Source: JAWLGZ01 sp041690635
Lineage (GTDB): Bacteria > Pseudomonadota > Gammaproteobacteria > Thiohalomonadales > Thiohalomonadaceae
Direction: 5' to 3'
Length of the DNA stretch: 64,000 bases
NCBI GenBank assembly: GCA_041690635.1
Contig: JAWLGZ010000001.1
Location: forward strand, 930,001 to 994,000
The notes beneath the pieces are model-generated. The model saw nothing but the letters and a program-made list of their open reading frames with translations. It did not search any database and had not been told where the DNA came from. Position 1 is the stretch's first letter. Each line of letters begins with the position of its first letter. The translations under genes were made by a program, and so were the position numbers. Below, one piece after another: positions 26,901-34,965 of the stretch.

Positions 26901-27499
26901 ACCTCGATCGATGGGTATCGCCCTTTGGGCTCAACCCATCCTACAAACTGCTCCCTCCCCGCGGGGGAATTCAAACGTTCCGTCAGTACTTGTAGGATGG
27001 GTTGAGCGGGAGCGATACCCATCGATCGCGGAGACCGCAACCCTTGGGGAAGGCTGCACACCGGGGATTCCACCTCGATCGATGGGTATCGCCCTTTGGG
27101 CTCAACCCATCCTACGAACTGCTCCCTCCCCGCGGGGGAAATTCAAACGTTCCGTCAGTACTTGTAGGATGGGTTGAGCGGGAGCGATACCCATCGATCG
27201 CGGAGACCGCAACCCTTGGCAAAGGCTGGACGCCGGGGATTCCACCTCGATCGATGGGTATCGCCCTTTGGGCTCAACCCATCCTACAAACTGCTCCCTC
27301 CCCGCGGGGGAATTCAAACGTTCCGTCAGTACTTGTAGGATGGGTTGAGCGGGAGCGATACCCATCGATCGCGGAGACCGCAACCCTTGGGAAAGGCTGG
27401 ACGCCGGGGATTCCACCTCGATCGATGGGTATCGCCCTTTGGGCTCAACCCATCCTACGAACTGCTCCCTGCCCGCGGGGGAATTTAAACGTTCCGTCA
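26901..27499. repeat. Tandem array of ~171-bp palindromic repeat units (3.5 copies)
   Basis: Units begin at 26901, 27072, 27244 and 27415 (ACCTCGATCGATGGGTATCG), spaced 171, 172 and 171 bp. Each has GATCGATGGGTATCGCC...GGGCTCAACCCATCCTAC facing its inverted copy across a CCCCGCGGGG hairpin. Copies differ at only a few positions, so expansion is recent. The array end supplies the TGA stop of the adjacent pilus gene. Confidence 0.9.
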
Positions 27500-28114
27500 G
27501 ATCTGTGCGGCGTCCCGGGCGAGATTCTGCAGCAGATCGGCGTTCTCCGCCTCTTCGCCGGTTTCGCCGCCCTCGGCCGACGCGACGACTGGCGCTGCGC
27601 CGACATCGATCCACTGGCGCGATCCCCCGCCGGCAAGCAGTACCCGATTGAGGGTGATGCGCTGGACCCGGATATCGCTGGCCCCGATGGACTCCCCTTC
27701 GCGATAGAAGATGCCATCGATCACCGCAAATCGATGTGCGCCGGAGACGTAGGCCAGGGTCAAACGGTAGGAATCGAAAGGCCGCTCGGCTTGGGCCGCT
27801 TCGAGGTGCTTGGAGCGGGCGAGCTGCGCCACGGCCTCTTCGCCGAAACCGAACTGGGCGAATTTGGGCGTGCCCGGAACATCGACCCGCGGGTGGCGCA
27901 GTTCCCCCAGGCGGGTTTCAAGCGCCGACATCAGACCGGCGGCCTTGCGGTCGACCGTCAGCGATGCCACTGTCTTCGTGTCGGGGCTTTGCAGCGCTGG
28001 GCCGGAAGCCTTGAAGTAGCCCTGGTCATACTTCCAGGCGATGTTACCCACCGCCGCCGCCAGACCCACCACCATCATGCCGATGGAGAGCGCACCCATC
28101 GCTTTCGTCTTCAC
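27497..28114 (-). CDS. Pilus assembly protein, PilO/PilP-like (last gene of locus)
   Basis: 205 aa. One N-terminal transmembrane helix (about 6-26) is followed by a periplasmic region with a beta-rich middle (RFAVIDGIFYREGESI, then VLLAGGGSRQWIDV). This resembles the sequence around PilP/MshK-type periplasmic domains, where a strand pair follows DGxxYREG. It overlaps the preceding gene by 4 nt. It probably joins the inner-membrane platform to the secretin. Its last codon and stop lie at the border of the repeat array, so the C-terminus may have been altered by it. Confidence 0.65.
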   Translation of the reverse strand: MKTKAMGALSIGMMVVGLAAAVGNIAWKYDQGYFKASGPALQSPDTKTVASLTVDRKAAGLMSALETRLGELRHPRVDVPGTPKFAQFGFGEEAVAQLARSKHLEAAQAERPFDSYRLTLAYVSGAHRFAVIDGIFYREGESIGASDIRVQRITLNRVLLAGGGSRQWIDVGAAPVVASAEGGETGEEAENADLLQNLARDAAQI

Positions 28115-29427
28115 AGGCGTACCTCCTTCTCCATCTTCACCACGAACTCCAGGCGTTCCACGTCGGTCGAAAAGCTGCTGTCGACGATCTGGTAGCCCTG
28201 CCCGCGCAGCGCGTTGATGAACTCCAGGTGATCCTGCTTGGCCTGCGGGAAGGGAGCCACCATCACCCCCTTGAAGTCGATGCTGGCCCGCTCCGGCTCG
28301 TCATAGGAGACCTTGACGTTGGTAAACTCCAGGTTGCCCCGGGAGGCCTGCGACAGATCGCCCAGAATCCCCTTGAACGAGGGCACGTTGCGCAGACGCG
28401 CCAGATCGGCGGCCAACGCCAGGGTATCTGCATACTTGGGGTCGGCGGTCACCGTCTCCAGTGAGGCGAGACCGGTGGACTCCCGCAACTGGCGGGCGTC
28501 CGCCTCGATGGAGGCCGCCTGCTGGGCAAACCAGCCTGCGGTGCCAAGCAGCCCCGCCACCGCGAGACCCGCCAGCATCGCCGCCGCCGGTACCAACCGC
28601 TGGGCGGCATACTGGAGGCGTTCATTCTGGCTGGAGATGGCATCGCCCGAGTCGAGATACCGTACCATCTGCGGCAGGGAGGTGGTCACCGATTCGCCGT
28701 CGGCCAATGCATAGACCTGCGAACGGGTGAGCAGAAGCTTGGCGGTCATCGCCGCGGCCAGCGGCTCGACCCAGGAGGAGGTTCCCTCGCCATGGTCCAG
28801 CAGCCAGTTGAAGTAGACCAGCCGCTCGATCTTCACCCCTTCGCTGCGTTCGATGTTCTGCAGTTCCGCCGCGACAGAATCCTCCAGCCCCGCCTTCGCC
28901 TCGGCCGCGGTGGAGTAAGTGGAAACGCGGTTGGCGCCGAACACGCGGCCGCTGCGACCGACCACGAAGTCCACGTGGCGGTCGTGCTCGAACAGCACCG
29001 CCACCGTGGCCCGCTTCGACTGCTGCTTCAGAACCGAATAGAGCAGCGAACCGAGGGCGAACACCAGGTGCTGGTTCGGATCGTCCTGCGCCCGATCCAC
29101 ATAGGAGCTGTAATCGGAGGCGCTGACCGCGGTGTAAAAGATATCGCTGGCGGTCTGGCCACGCTTGATCTTCCAGTGGCTGAAGACCTGCGCCTGCCCC
29201 TCGACGTCGCCCGACTCCTGCAACCGGCGCTGCATCACCAGCTCGGCGTAACGGGGCGGCGCCTCGACCGTGGCGAGCCGGCTCATGCCCCCCTGCAGAT
29301 CGGAGAGCAGCCACTTGTCGCCTTCGACCGCCGTAGCGCGCGCAAGGCGCTTGCCATTGCTTTTGCCGAGCTGGAAGAGACCACCATCCAGCTCGACCAG
29401 CAGATGTTCGTTTGATCGCATTTTCAT
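28111..29427 (-). CDS. PilM/MshI- and PilN-like fused pilus assembly protein
   Basis: 438 aa. The N-terminal ~270 residues look like a degenerate actin-fold PilM/MshI domain (LLVELDGGLFQLGKSNGKRL; VAVLFEHDRHVDFVVGRSGR; IERLVYFNWLL). A transmembrane helix (AAAMLAGLAVAGLLGTAGWF, about 282-301) and a C-terminal PilN/MshJ-like periplasmic part (about 305-438, ending FSTDVERLEFVVKME) follow. Both parts of the inner-membrane alignment complex are thus in one chain. It overlaps neighbours on both sides by 4 nt. Confidence 0.72.
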   Translation of the reverse strand: MKMRSNEHLLVELDGGLFQLGKSNGKRLARATAVEGDKWLLSDLQGGMSRLATVEAPPRYAELVMQRRLQESGDVEGQAQVFSHWKIKRGQTASDIFYTAVSASDYSSYVDRAQDDPNQHLVFALGSLLYSVLKQQSKRATVAVLFEHDRHVDFVVGRSGRVFGANRVSTYSTAAEAKAGLEDSVAAELQNIERSEGVKIERLVYFNWLLDHGEGTSSWVEPLAAAMTAKLLLTRSQVYALADGESVTTSLPQMVRYLDSGDAISSQNERLQYAAQRLVPAAAMLAGLAVAGLLGTAGWFAQQAASIEADARQLRESTGLASLETVTADPKYADTLALAADLARLRNVPSFKGILGDLSQASRGNLEFTNVKVSYDEPERASIDFKGVMVAPFPQAKQDHLEFINALRGQGYQIVDSSFSTDVERLEFVVKMEKEVRL

Positions 29428-29909
29428 AGACGGTCATACACCAGATAGGTGCCCTCCAGCGAGAGTTGCACGCCTTCGGTGCCCGCACCGGTGCTCCGTC
29501 GACGAGGTCCCTGGTCCTGCTGCTGCGCACGTCCGGCGGCCGTGGTCAGTTCCAGCATGCGGGGTTTGAAGTAGTAGCCCTCACCGTGGCGGGTGGTCTC
29601 CACCAGCGCGTCGAACGACTCGATATCGACGGGACGGTTTTCAAGCTTCACGTCATAGGAGACCCACGCCTCCGGGACGATGCCGCTGCGCTCCGCCGCC
29701 CGCATGAAACTGTTCACGTCCTGGGCGAAGGCGCGATAGGCGTTGACGCGGTCGGCGAAACGCTGCTGCTCGGTGCGGTACTCGGCGAAGGCGCGGAAGC
29801 GCTCGTTCGCCATCTGGTAATCCTTGTAGGCGTCCGCCGCCATCTGGCTCGCCACCGGCAGGGCGACCAGCGCGGCCACGCCGAGGATTGCGGGTAGGGT
29901 TCCTTTCAT
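29424..29909 (-). CDS. Pilus-locus membrane-anchored protein of unknown function
   Basis: 161 aa from ATG 29909 (GAGAGCGAG upstream). One N-terminal hydrophobic helix (TLPAILGVAALVALPVASQM), then a helical region (YKDYQMANERFRAFAEYRTE) like the coiled part of PilN/PilO proteins, then a beta-rich C-terminus ending LEGTYLVYDRL. It probably takes the MshJ/PilO-like place in the alignment complex, given the fused PilM/N gene that overlaps its end. The family cannot be named with certainty. Confidence 0.65.
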   Translation of the reverse strand: MKGTLPAILGVAALVALPVASQMAADAYKDYQMANERFRAFAEYRTEQQRFADRVNAYRAFAQDVNSFMRAAERSGIVPEAWVSYDVKLENRPVDIESFDALVETTRHGEGYYFKPRMLELTTAAGRAQQQDQGPRRRSTGAGTEGVQLSLEGTYLVYDRL

Positions 29910-29954
29910 CGTTATCTCGCTCTCTCTGCCTTCTAGCACAACAGGGTCAATGAC

Positions 29955-31115
29955 TTAGTTGCAATCTGCAATACTCGCGGTAATCGAATTTTTTGTTAAG
30001 TCATCGCCGCCGCCACAGACACCATTAGGTCCCATGCTAAAGAACTGCCAACCATCATCTTCTTTCGCCCACCTATATGGGCGCCGAACTCCAGCGGGTT
30101 CATCCCAAGGGTCATGGCGATGCGATGGTGCGAGGTATCCGCTATCGACTAGATGCTGGATTGCATGTCCCCCATCCGTAACTCCGGAAACGATAATCGT
30201 ATCCAATTCCTCATATCCGGCGGAAGGATTGCCTGCCACATACTGCCAGTTGGTTGACCCTCCCGAATTATAAGTATCGCAATCAGCTTGGCTTGAGCCC
30301 GGCTTTGGGGATACCCCCCCTCCGGTATGCTCGCACCGCCCCTCGCTATCCGAATGGTTTGCATTAAACCTGTACGCTGCGTCGTTGAGCAACCGGATTT
30401 CCGCATGGATGTCGTCGATATGCTTGCCGCAGTTAATCGCACCGGACAACTCGTTGAAGGAAACCGCCATCACCGAATCGTCATACTGGTTGTTTGGGGC
30501 CGTCGCACGCGTAGTGGCCGGGTGCTCCAATGTCACATCCGCGGCGGAATCGATTTTGTTATTCTGATCGAAGAAGGCGTTGGCGCCATCAAAATCCGCT
30601 TCTTCATCTAGGTTTTCGAAACCCCCCGCAATAACCGCAAAGGCGACGTTCTGGCGAGCGGTTCCCACCGTCCCGCTACCTATCACGTTTAGCTCCGTTG
30701 AAGTAGCCGCGTTGGTATCTACAATCGCCTGACGCAGTGCAATGCAGAACGCACCCCTCGTCGGGAAGGCATAAGCAAGTCCCTTGGGGTCCTCGTTACC
30801 ACGGTAGATGCCGTATCGGAGAGCTCGGCCATAGGCATCATTTCCATCAGGCAGCCCTATATCACTGAATGGAAGTCTACCTACCTGGGCACTGCAAGCT
30901 CCATCGACACACGGTAACCGGTTATTTGCTGCGGCATAACCGATGATCGCTTCTTTAACCTTATTTAGAATCGCGCGGTCTTTCTCCATCTGCCCCGTGC
31001 TAACGAGACTCGGCAGGAGCTTTACCCCGATCGATACAATGATGCCAATGATGATAAGCACGATGGAGAGCTCGACCAACGAAAAGCCCTTTGGTCGTTT
31101 TCTACAGGCAGACAT
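29955..31115 (-). CDS. Large type IV pilin-like protein
   Basis: 386 aa from ATG 31115 (GGAGGAAG upstream). The prepilin site is KGFSLVELSIVLIIIGIIVS: cleavage after Gly, methylated Phe, Glu5 kept. The mature protein is much larger than a major pilin, and the C-terminal half has several Cys (CEHTGGG, QADCDT, GVCGGG, ADCN), suggesting a disulfide-braced globular head. It may be a minor pilin at the tip or an adhesin, like MshO/MshD-type or PilY-replacing proteins. Confidence 0.83.
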   Translation of the reverse strand: MSACRKRPKGFSLVELSIVLIIIGIIVSIGVKLLPSLVSTGQMEKDRAILNKVKEAIIGYAAANNRLPCVDGACSAQVGRLPFSDIGLPDGNDAYGRALRYGIYRGNEDPKGLAYAFPTRGAFCIALRQAIVDTNAATSTELNVIGSGTVGTARQNVAFAVIAGGFENLDEEADFDGANAFFDQNNKIDSAADVTLEHPATTRATAPNNQYDDSVMAVSFNELSGAINCGKHIDDIHAEIRLLNDAAYRFNANHSDSEGRCEHTGGGVSPKPGSSQADCDTYNSGGSTNWQYVAGNPSAGYEELDTIIVSGVTDGGHAIQHLVDSGYLAPSHRHDPWDEPAGVRRPYRWAKEDDGWQFFSMGPNGVCGGGDDLTKNSITASIADCN

Positions 31116-31135
31116 GGTTGCTTCCTCCAAACCCT

Positions 31136-31783
31136 TCAAAAATCCATCTCCCAATAGCAGGGCACCGCCTTAGCCGCCTGCTCATCCGCCAACGTCGTAG
31201 CTGCCAATCCGGTACAACGAAACTTTCCGCTTGTACCAGTGCGGTCCGCCACACCATCCACGGCGACGTCAATCATATTCGCGAGCGCCTCTGTAACACC
31301 TGTGAGCCTCAGAAAATTACAGCTTTTACGAATCGCACACTTTTGGCCCGAGTCCACAGATGAGTGGACGAAGCTAACCGAAAGGGTGTGGACTGTACCG
31401 GCGTGATCTTGATAGACATACCTGCCTTCGTTTCCAGTCCCGTTTCCGGTGGGGCACTCGATTCCCGACGCAATCAGAGCACCCCCGGCCGCGCAGAGAT
31501 CGTTTCCATCCAGTGCCGCACCACCATCATTGACCCACCCTTTTGGGCTGGCCGTATTGTCACCGAGGACAATCCCATTGCGGGAGTAGTACTCGCCATA
31601 GGCAGCTGCCCAAGGTTTGACGAAGGTCTGCATAATCTTCTGATACGAAGCATTGCGCTGCGCATCCTTGCCGATGGAAACGGCGGCCAAGATTATGCCG
31701 ATGACCACCAAGACCATCGCCATCTCCACCAGAGTGAAGCCGCGACAGCGGGCCATTGCTCGTGAATTAGTTCCGGTAGCCAT
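31136..31783 (-). CDS. Type IV pilin (third paralogue)
   Basis: 215 aa from ATG 31783 (GAGGGGAAGGGA upstream). Short basic leader, cleavage in CRGFTLVEMAMVLVVIGIIL, then the family sequence VSIGKDAQRNASY shared with the two pilins encoded upstream. The C-terminal region has four or more Cys and ends CYWEMDF, similar to CVWKMTN in the paralogues. More diverged than the other two, so likely a minor pilin. An upstream in-frame start at 31840 runs into the terminator stem and is rejected. Confidence 0.85.
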   Translation of the reverse strand: MATGTNSRAMARCRGFTLVEMAMVLVVIGIILAAVSIGKDAQRNASYQKIMQTFVKPWAAAYGEYYSRNGIVLGDNTASPKGWVNDGGAALDGNDLCAAGGALIASGIECPTGNGTGNEGRYVYQDHAGTVHTLSVSFVHSSVDSGQKCAIRKSCNFLRLTGVTEALANMIDVAVDGVADRTGTSGKFRCTGLAATTLADEQAAKAVPCYWEMDF

Positions 31784-31825
31784 TCCCTTCCCCTCGGGCC
31801 ATCCACCTTCGAACAAAATTGATCC

Positions 31826-31853
31826 GGGCCTCCCCGGCAAACCGGGGAGGCCC
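31826..31853 (-). terminator. Intrinsic terminator/attenuator after major pilin
   Basis: A 12-bp perfect stem (GGGCCTCCCCGG / CCGGGGAGGCCC) with a 4-nt loop, followed on the minus strand by a T-rich stretch (AATTTTGTTC). It lies 9 nt after the pilin stop and would reduce transcription of downstream locus genes relative to pilin. Confidence 0.75.
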
Positions 31854-31861
31854 GTCTTACA

Positions 31862-32617
31862 TCAGTTGGTCATCTTCCAAACGCAGGTCAGCCCCGTAGA
31901 GGCCACTTCGTCACGTGCACTCTCGCCCGTATTGGTAACGGCATATGCCGTCATCCTGTTGGCCTGAAGCTCGCTGGTACCGTTCGGACCACAGTGGAAG
32001 GTTCCCTGATTGAGATCGGCAATCCCGTCAAACATCGCATCCATTGTCGTCGCCAACTCGGGCACTACGTCAGCCAGCACCATCAGGTTGCCAACGGGAG
32101 GATTGGTGTGGCCGGTCGCATAGTGACTTCCACGTGCATGGGTGAAGCTGACCACCAATGTATGGGGAATGCCCGCCTGATCGAGGTAGACATACTTCGT
32201 CGGACGATCGGTTCCGTCGTTGTCGTTGACATCCGCGGCACCTTCACCTTGCGGCAATTTGATACCCGCCTGGGTGAGCAGGGTGACCAAATCAATCCCA
32301 CCGTAAGCGCACGCAGTGAACAACCCCCCCGTTCCGGCGGCGGCAAGCGCGCAGGCATTTTCCGCGCCGCCAACCCTTTGCGTGGGCTGTTCGACATTGT
32401 CACCAACCGGTGCATGGAAGCGCTCGTAGTACTGGTTGTAGGCCTGCTGCCACTGGCCCACAAATTTTTGTGAGATCTTCTTGTATTCGGCATTTCGCTG
32501 CGCATCCTTGCCGATGGAAACGGCGGCCAGGATGAGGCCGATGATGACCAGTACGATGGCCATCTCCACCAGGGTAAAACCGCCACGGCGGCGATAGTTC
32601 TTCAGTTCAAGTCTCAT
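31862..32617 (-). CDS. Type IV major pilin paralogue (MshA-like)
   Basis: 251 aa, ATG with AAAGGAG upstream. Leader MRLELKNYRRRG, cleavage before FTLVEMAIVLVIIGLILAAV. The first ~60 mature residues (through NQYYERFHAPVGD) are almost identical to the neighbouring paralogue, and both end CVWKMTN, with Cys pairs for a D-loop. The middle differs, so the two probably display different surfaces. MSHA-type pilins are surface fibres for attachment. Confidence 0.9.
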   Translation of the reverse strand: MRLELKNYRRRGGFTLVEMAIVLVIIGLILAAVSIGKDAQRNAEYKKISQKFVGQWQQAYNQYYERFHAPVGDNVEQPTQRVGGAENACALAAAGTGGLFTACAYGGIDLVTLLTQAGIKLPQGEGAADVNDNDGTDRPTKYVYLDQAGIPHTLVVSFTHARGSHYATGHTNPPVGNLMVLADVVPELATTMDAMFDGIADLNQGTFHCGPNGTSELQANRMTAYAVTNTGESARDEVASTGLTCVWKMTN

Positions 32618-32713
32618 GCCTACTGCTCCTTTTTTTATGCAATTCGGCTCGCGGGTATTGCTGGGAGTTACCGTTCCGCAGGACAGATGTACCAGCGTAC
32701 AGAGTACTTCACA

Positions 32714-33454
32714 TCAATTGGTCATCTTCCAGACGCACGTGAGGTCAACGGAAACAGTTTCGTCGCTGGCGGTGCTGTAATCACCTTCTGCCATAGTCCC
32801 ATCCATGACACCGCACTGGAACGCACCTTGGTTGGGGTCGGCGATACCATCAAACTGGGCATCCATCGTGGAGGCAAGTTCAGGGACGACATTGGTCAGC
32901 ACCATCAGGTTCCCGATGGGGGGATTGGTATGGTCAGCCGCGTAGTCGCTACCTTGCTGGGCATAGGTAAACTGGATATTGAGGGTATGCGGAAGGCCCG
33001 CTTGGTCGAGATAGACGTAGTTGGTTGGTGCGGCGCTAGTAGCCGTGTTGAGATTGCCGGCACTACCCTGCCCCTGAGGAAGTTTGATGCCCGCTTGGGT
33101 GAGTAGGGTTACTAGATCCGGCGGGGTAGTATCCCTGCCGCCAGTAGCTGCCCCGTACAAGCAGTCGTCATAAGTACCGGTGGCACAATCGTCGTCTGCT
33201 CCAAAGACTTTCTGCGTCGGGGTGGTGACGTCATCACCCACCGGCGCATGAAAACGCTCGTAGTACTGGTTATAAGCCTGCTGCCATTGGCCGACGAATT
33301 TCTGCGAGATCTTCTTGTACTCGGCATTACGCTGCGCGTCCTTGCCGATGGAGACCGCGGCCAGGATGAGGCCGATGATGACCAACACGATTGCCATCTC
33401 GACCAAGGTAAAACCCTGGCCGGAACGGCGCCACTTCAAACGGATGCTTTGCAT
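32714..33454 (-). CDS. Type IV major pilin paralogue (MshA-like)
   Basis: 246 aa, ATG with GGGAGAAAGG upstream. Leader of 14 residues ending SGQG, then FTLVEMAIVLVIIGLILAAV, Glu5 present. Paralogue of the gene 96 bp downstream; conserved N-terminal helix and C-terminal CVWKMTN, with a variable central region containing an extra Cys pair (DDCATGTYDDC). As the first pilin in the row it is the best candidate for the principal subunit. Confidence 0.9.
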   Translation of the reverse strand: MQSIRLKWRRSGQGFTLVEMAIVLVIIGLILAAVSIGKDAQRNAEYKKISQKFVGQWQQAYNQYYERFHAPVGDDVTTPTQKVFGADDDCATGTYDDCLYGAATGGRDTTPPDLVTLLTQAGIKLPQGQGSAGNLNTATSAAPTNYVYLDQAGLPHTLNIQFTYAQQGSDYAADHTNPPIGNLMVLTNVVPELASTMDAQFDGIADPNQGAFQCGVMDGTMAEGDYSTASDETVSVDLTCVWKMTN

Positions 33455-33514
33455 TGCCTTTCTCCCTTTCCGATGGTTTTAATTACCAGCTGCCAAATCT
33501 CAAATACAAAACAG

Positions 33515-34744
33515 TTACACAATGCTGCCGATCAACTGATAGAGCGGCATGAACAGCGCCACCGCCATGAGAATGAACAGTCCGCCACCGACCATGATGG
33601 CGAGCGGTTCAATCGTCTTGCCCATCACCGCCACGATGCGGCTGAGACGATCCCGGTACTCCTCGGCGATGTAGTCGAGCTGATCGGTGAGGCTACCGGA
33701 CTCCTCGCCGACGCCGATCATGCGGACGACGAAGGCGGGGAAGACTTGCGCCTGTGTGAAAGATTCGCGCAGGGAGACGCCCTGCACGATGGTGCTGCGG
33801 ACGCGGCCCAGGCGCTCTTTGTAGATTTCATTTGAAACGGTGTTACGCATCACTTCCATGCTGCGCAGCAGGTCCACACCGGAGCGCAGCAGCAGGCTGA
33901 AGTATTCGGAGATGAAGGCGAGATTGAAGGCGCGCAGTACATTTCCGACAACCGGTGTCTTCATTAACAAGGCATGCCAGCTACGGCGAACCGGCTGCAG
34001 ATTCTTGATGGCAGCCATCAACGCAACGAAGATGGTGATAATGGCGAACACGAATTTGCCGATGTGTTGCTCAAGGAATTCGGAGAAGGCGATAAGGCCA
34101 ACCGTCAACGGCGGCAGGTCCACCGCGAGCGAACGAAACAGGTCCACCATGGTCGGCACCACGAAGTAGAGCCAGAAACCGAGCGCCCCGAAGATGGCGA
34201 CAAAAACAAAGGCTGGGTAGACCAGTGCGCCGCGTACGTCACGGATGATGCGGTCGATGCGACGGACGTGCTCGGCGGCATCCTTGATGGTGTGGTCGAG
34301 GTTGCCGGACTCCTCGCCGAGACGCATGAGGAAGAGCACGGTATCGGAGAAGATGGCCTTGTGGTAATTGGCAGCCTCCGAGAGCGATGAACCGGATTCG
34401 ATACGCATCACCAGGTCGCGGCCGACGCGGACCAGGGTCTGATTGGTGTTGTCGATAAAGGTGTCGCGGATGGCGCTGATGACCGGGATACCGGCACCGA
34501 GCATGACGCCGAGGTTGGCGAGCGCCTCGGCCATTTCGATGCGCTTGACCCGCTGTTCGAAGAGTTTGAAGAAGAGGCCGAGGATCTGCCCGAGCAGGTG
34601 GGGCAGCATGCGGGCGAAGATGACCGTGCCGCCCTGGCGCTCCAGATAGGCCATGGCCGAGACTTCGTTCTCGAACGGCAGGTCGACGACGCCGGTGCGC
34701 GGGCGGCCGGTGGCTTCGATCAGTTTGTAGTGGTAAATGGCCAT
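33515..34744 (-). CDS. mshG: MshG/PilC/GspF inner-membrane platform protein
   Basis: 409 aa from ATG 34744 (MAIYHYKLIEATGRPRTGVV). Two GspF domains with the repeated pattern GxxLSEA and RMIGVGEESGSLTDQLDYIA; three transmembrane regions (about 170-200, 220-245, 375-405). It is the polytopic platform that couples the ATPase to pilin insertion. An upstream in-frame start at 34831 would extend through repeat DNA. Only ~220 bp of repeats separate it from the ATPase gene; 60 bp separate it from the first pilin. Confidence 0.9.
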   Translation of the reverse strand: MAIYHYKLIEATGRPRTGVVDLPFENEVSAMAYLERQGGTVIFARMLPHLLGQILGLFFKLFEQRVKRIEMAEALANLGVMLGAGIPVISAIRDTFIDNTNQTLVRVGRDLVMRIESGSSLSEAANYHKAIFSDTVLFLMRLGEESGNLDHTIKDAAEHVRRIDRIIRDVRGALVYPAFVFVAIFGALGFWLYFVVPTMVDLFRSLAVDLPPLTVGLIAFSEFLEQHIGKFVFAIITIFVALMAAIKNLQPVRRSWHALLMKTPVVGNVLRAFNLAFISEYFSLLLRSGVDLLRSMEVMRNTVSNEIYKERLGRVRSTIVQGVSLRESFTQAQVFPAFVVRMIGVGEESGSLTDQLDYIAEEYRDRLSRIVAVMGKTIEPLAIMVGGGLFILMAVALFMPLYQLIGSIV

Positions 34745-34810
34745 CTCTGTTCGTTCTTTTGTCGCCGCCTGAGCGGCGTATACGGCTGAAACAGCCTTTG
34801 TCGTTTTTTT

Positions 34811-34841
34811 GATGGGTATCGCTGCGCTCAACCCATCCTAC
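34811..34841. repeat. Half copy of GTAGGATGGGTTGA-family repeat
   Basis: GATGGGTATCGCTGCGCTCA followed by ACCCATCCTAC is one arm of the dispersed repeat, here between mshE-like and mshG-like genes inside the pilus locus. Confidence 0.7.
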
Positions 34842-34853
34842 ATTTGTCTTTTT

Positions 34854-34916
34854 GTGGGAGCGCCGTTCCCGGCGCGATTCCGTAAACTCTTATCGCGCCG
34901 GGGACGGCGCTCCTAC
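34854..34916. repeat. GTAGGAGCGCCG hairpin repeat
   Basis: Two 25-nt arms (GTGGGAGCGCCGTTCCCGGC... and its inverse) pair at 23 of 25 positions around a short loop. The type is known in many Gammaproteobacteria as a GTAGGAGC-type intergenic hairpin. A CCCTAGCCCC-type simple repeat follows at 34930-34965. Confidence 0.75.
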
Positions 34917-34965
34917 AGGTTATTCTTTGTGACTAGTCCCTAGCCCCTACCCCCTAGCCCCTGGC

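Noticed and set aside
26901..27499. CRISPR array
   Set aside because: Regular spacing exists, but the unit is about 171 bp and the whole unit is repeated; there are no short repeats with unique spacers and no cas genes. The 132-bp array at 43.7 kb is rejected for the same reason.
27002..28195. 397-aa plus-strand open frame across the repeat array
   Set aside because: The translation is only repeated array sequence followed by antisense of the pilus gene; the repeats happen to stay open in this frame.
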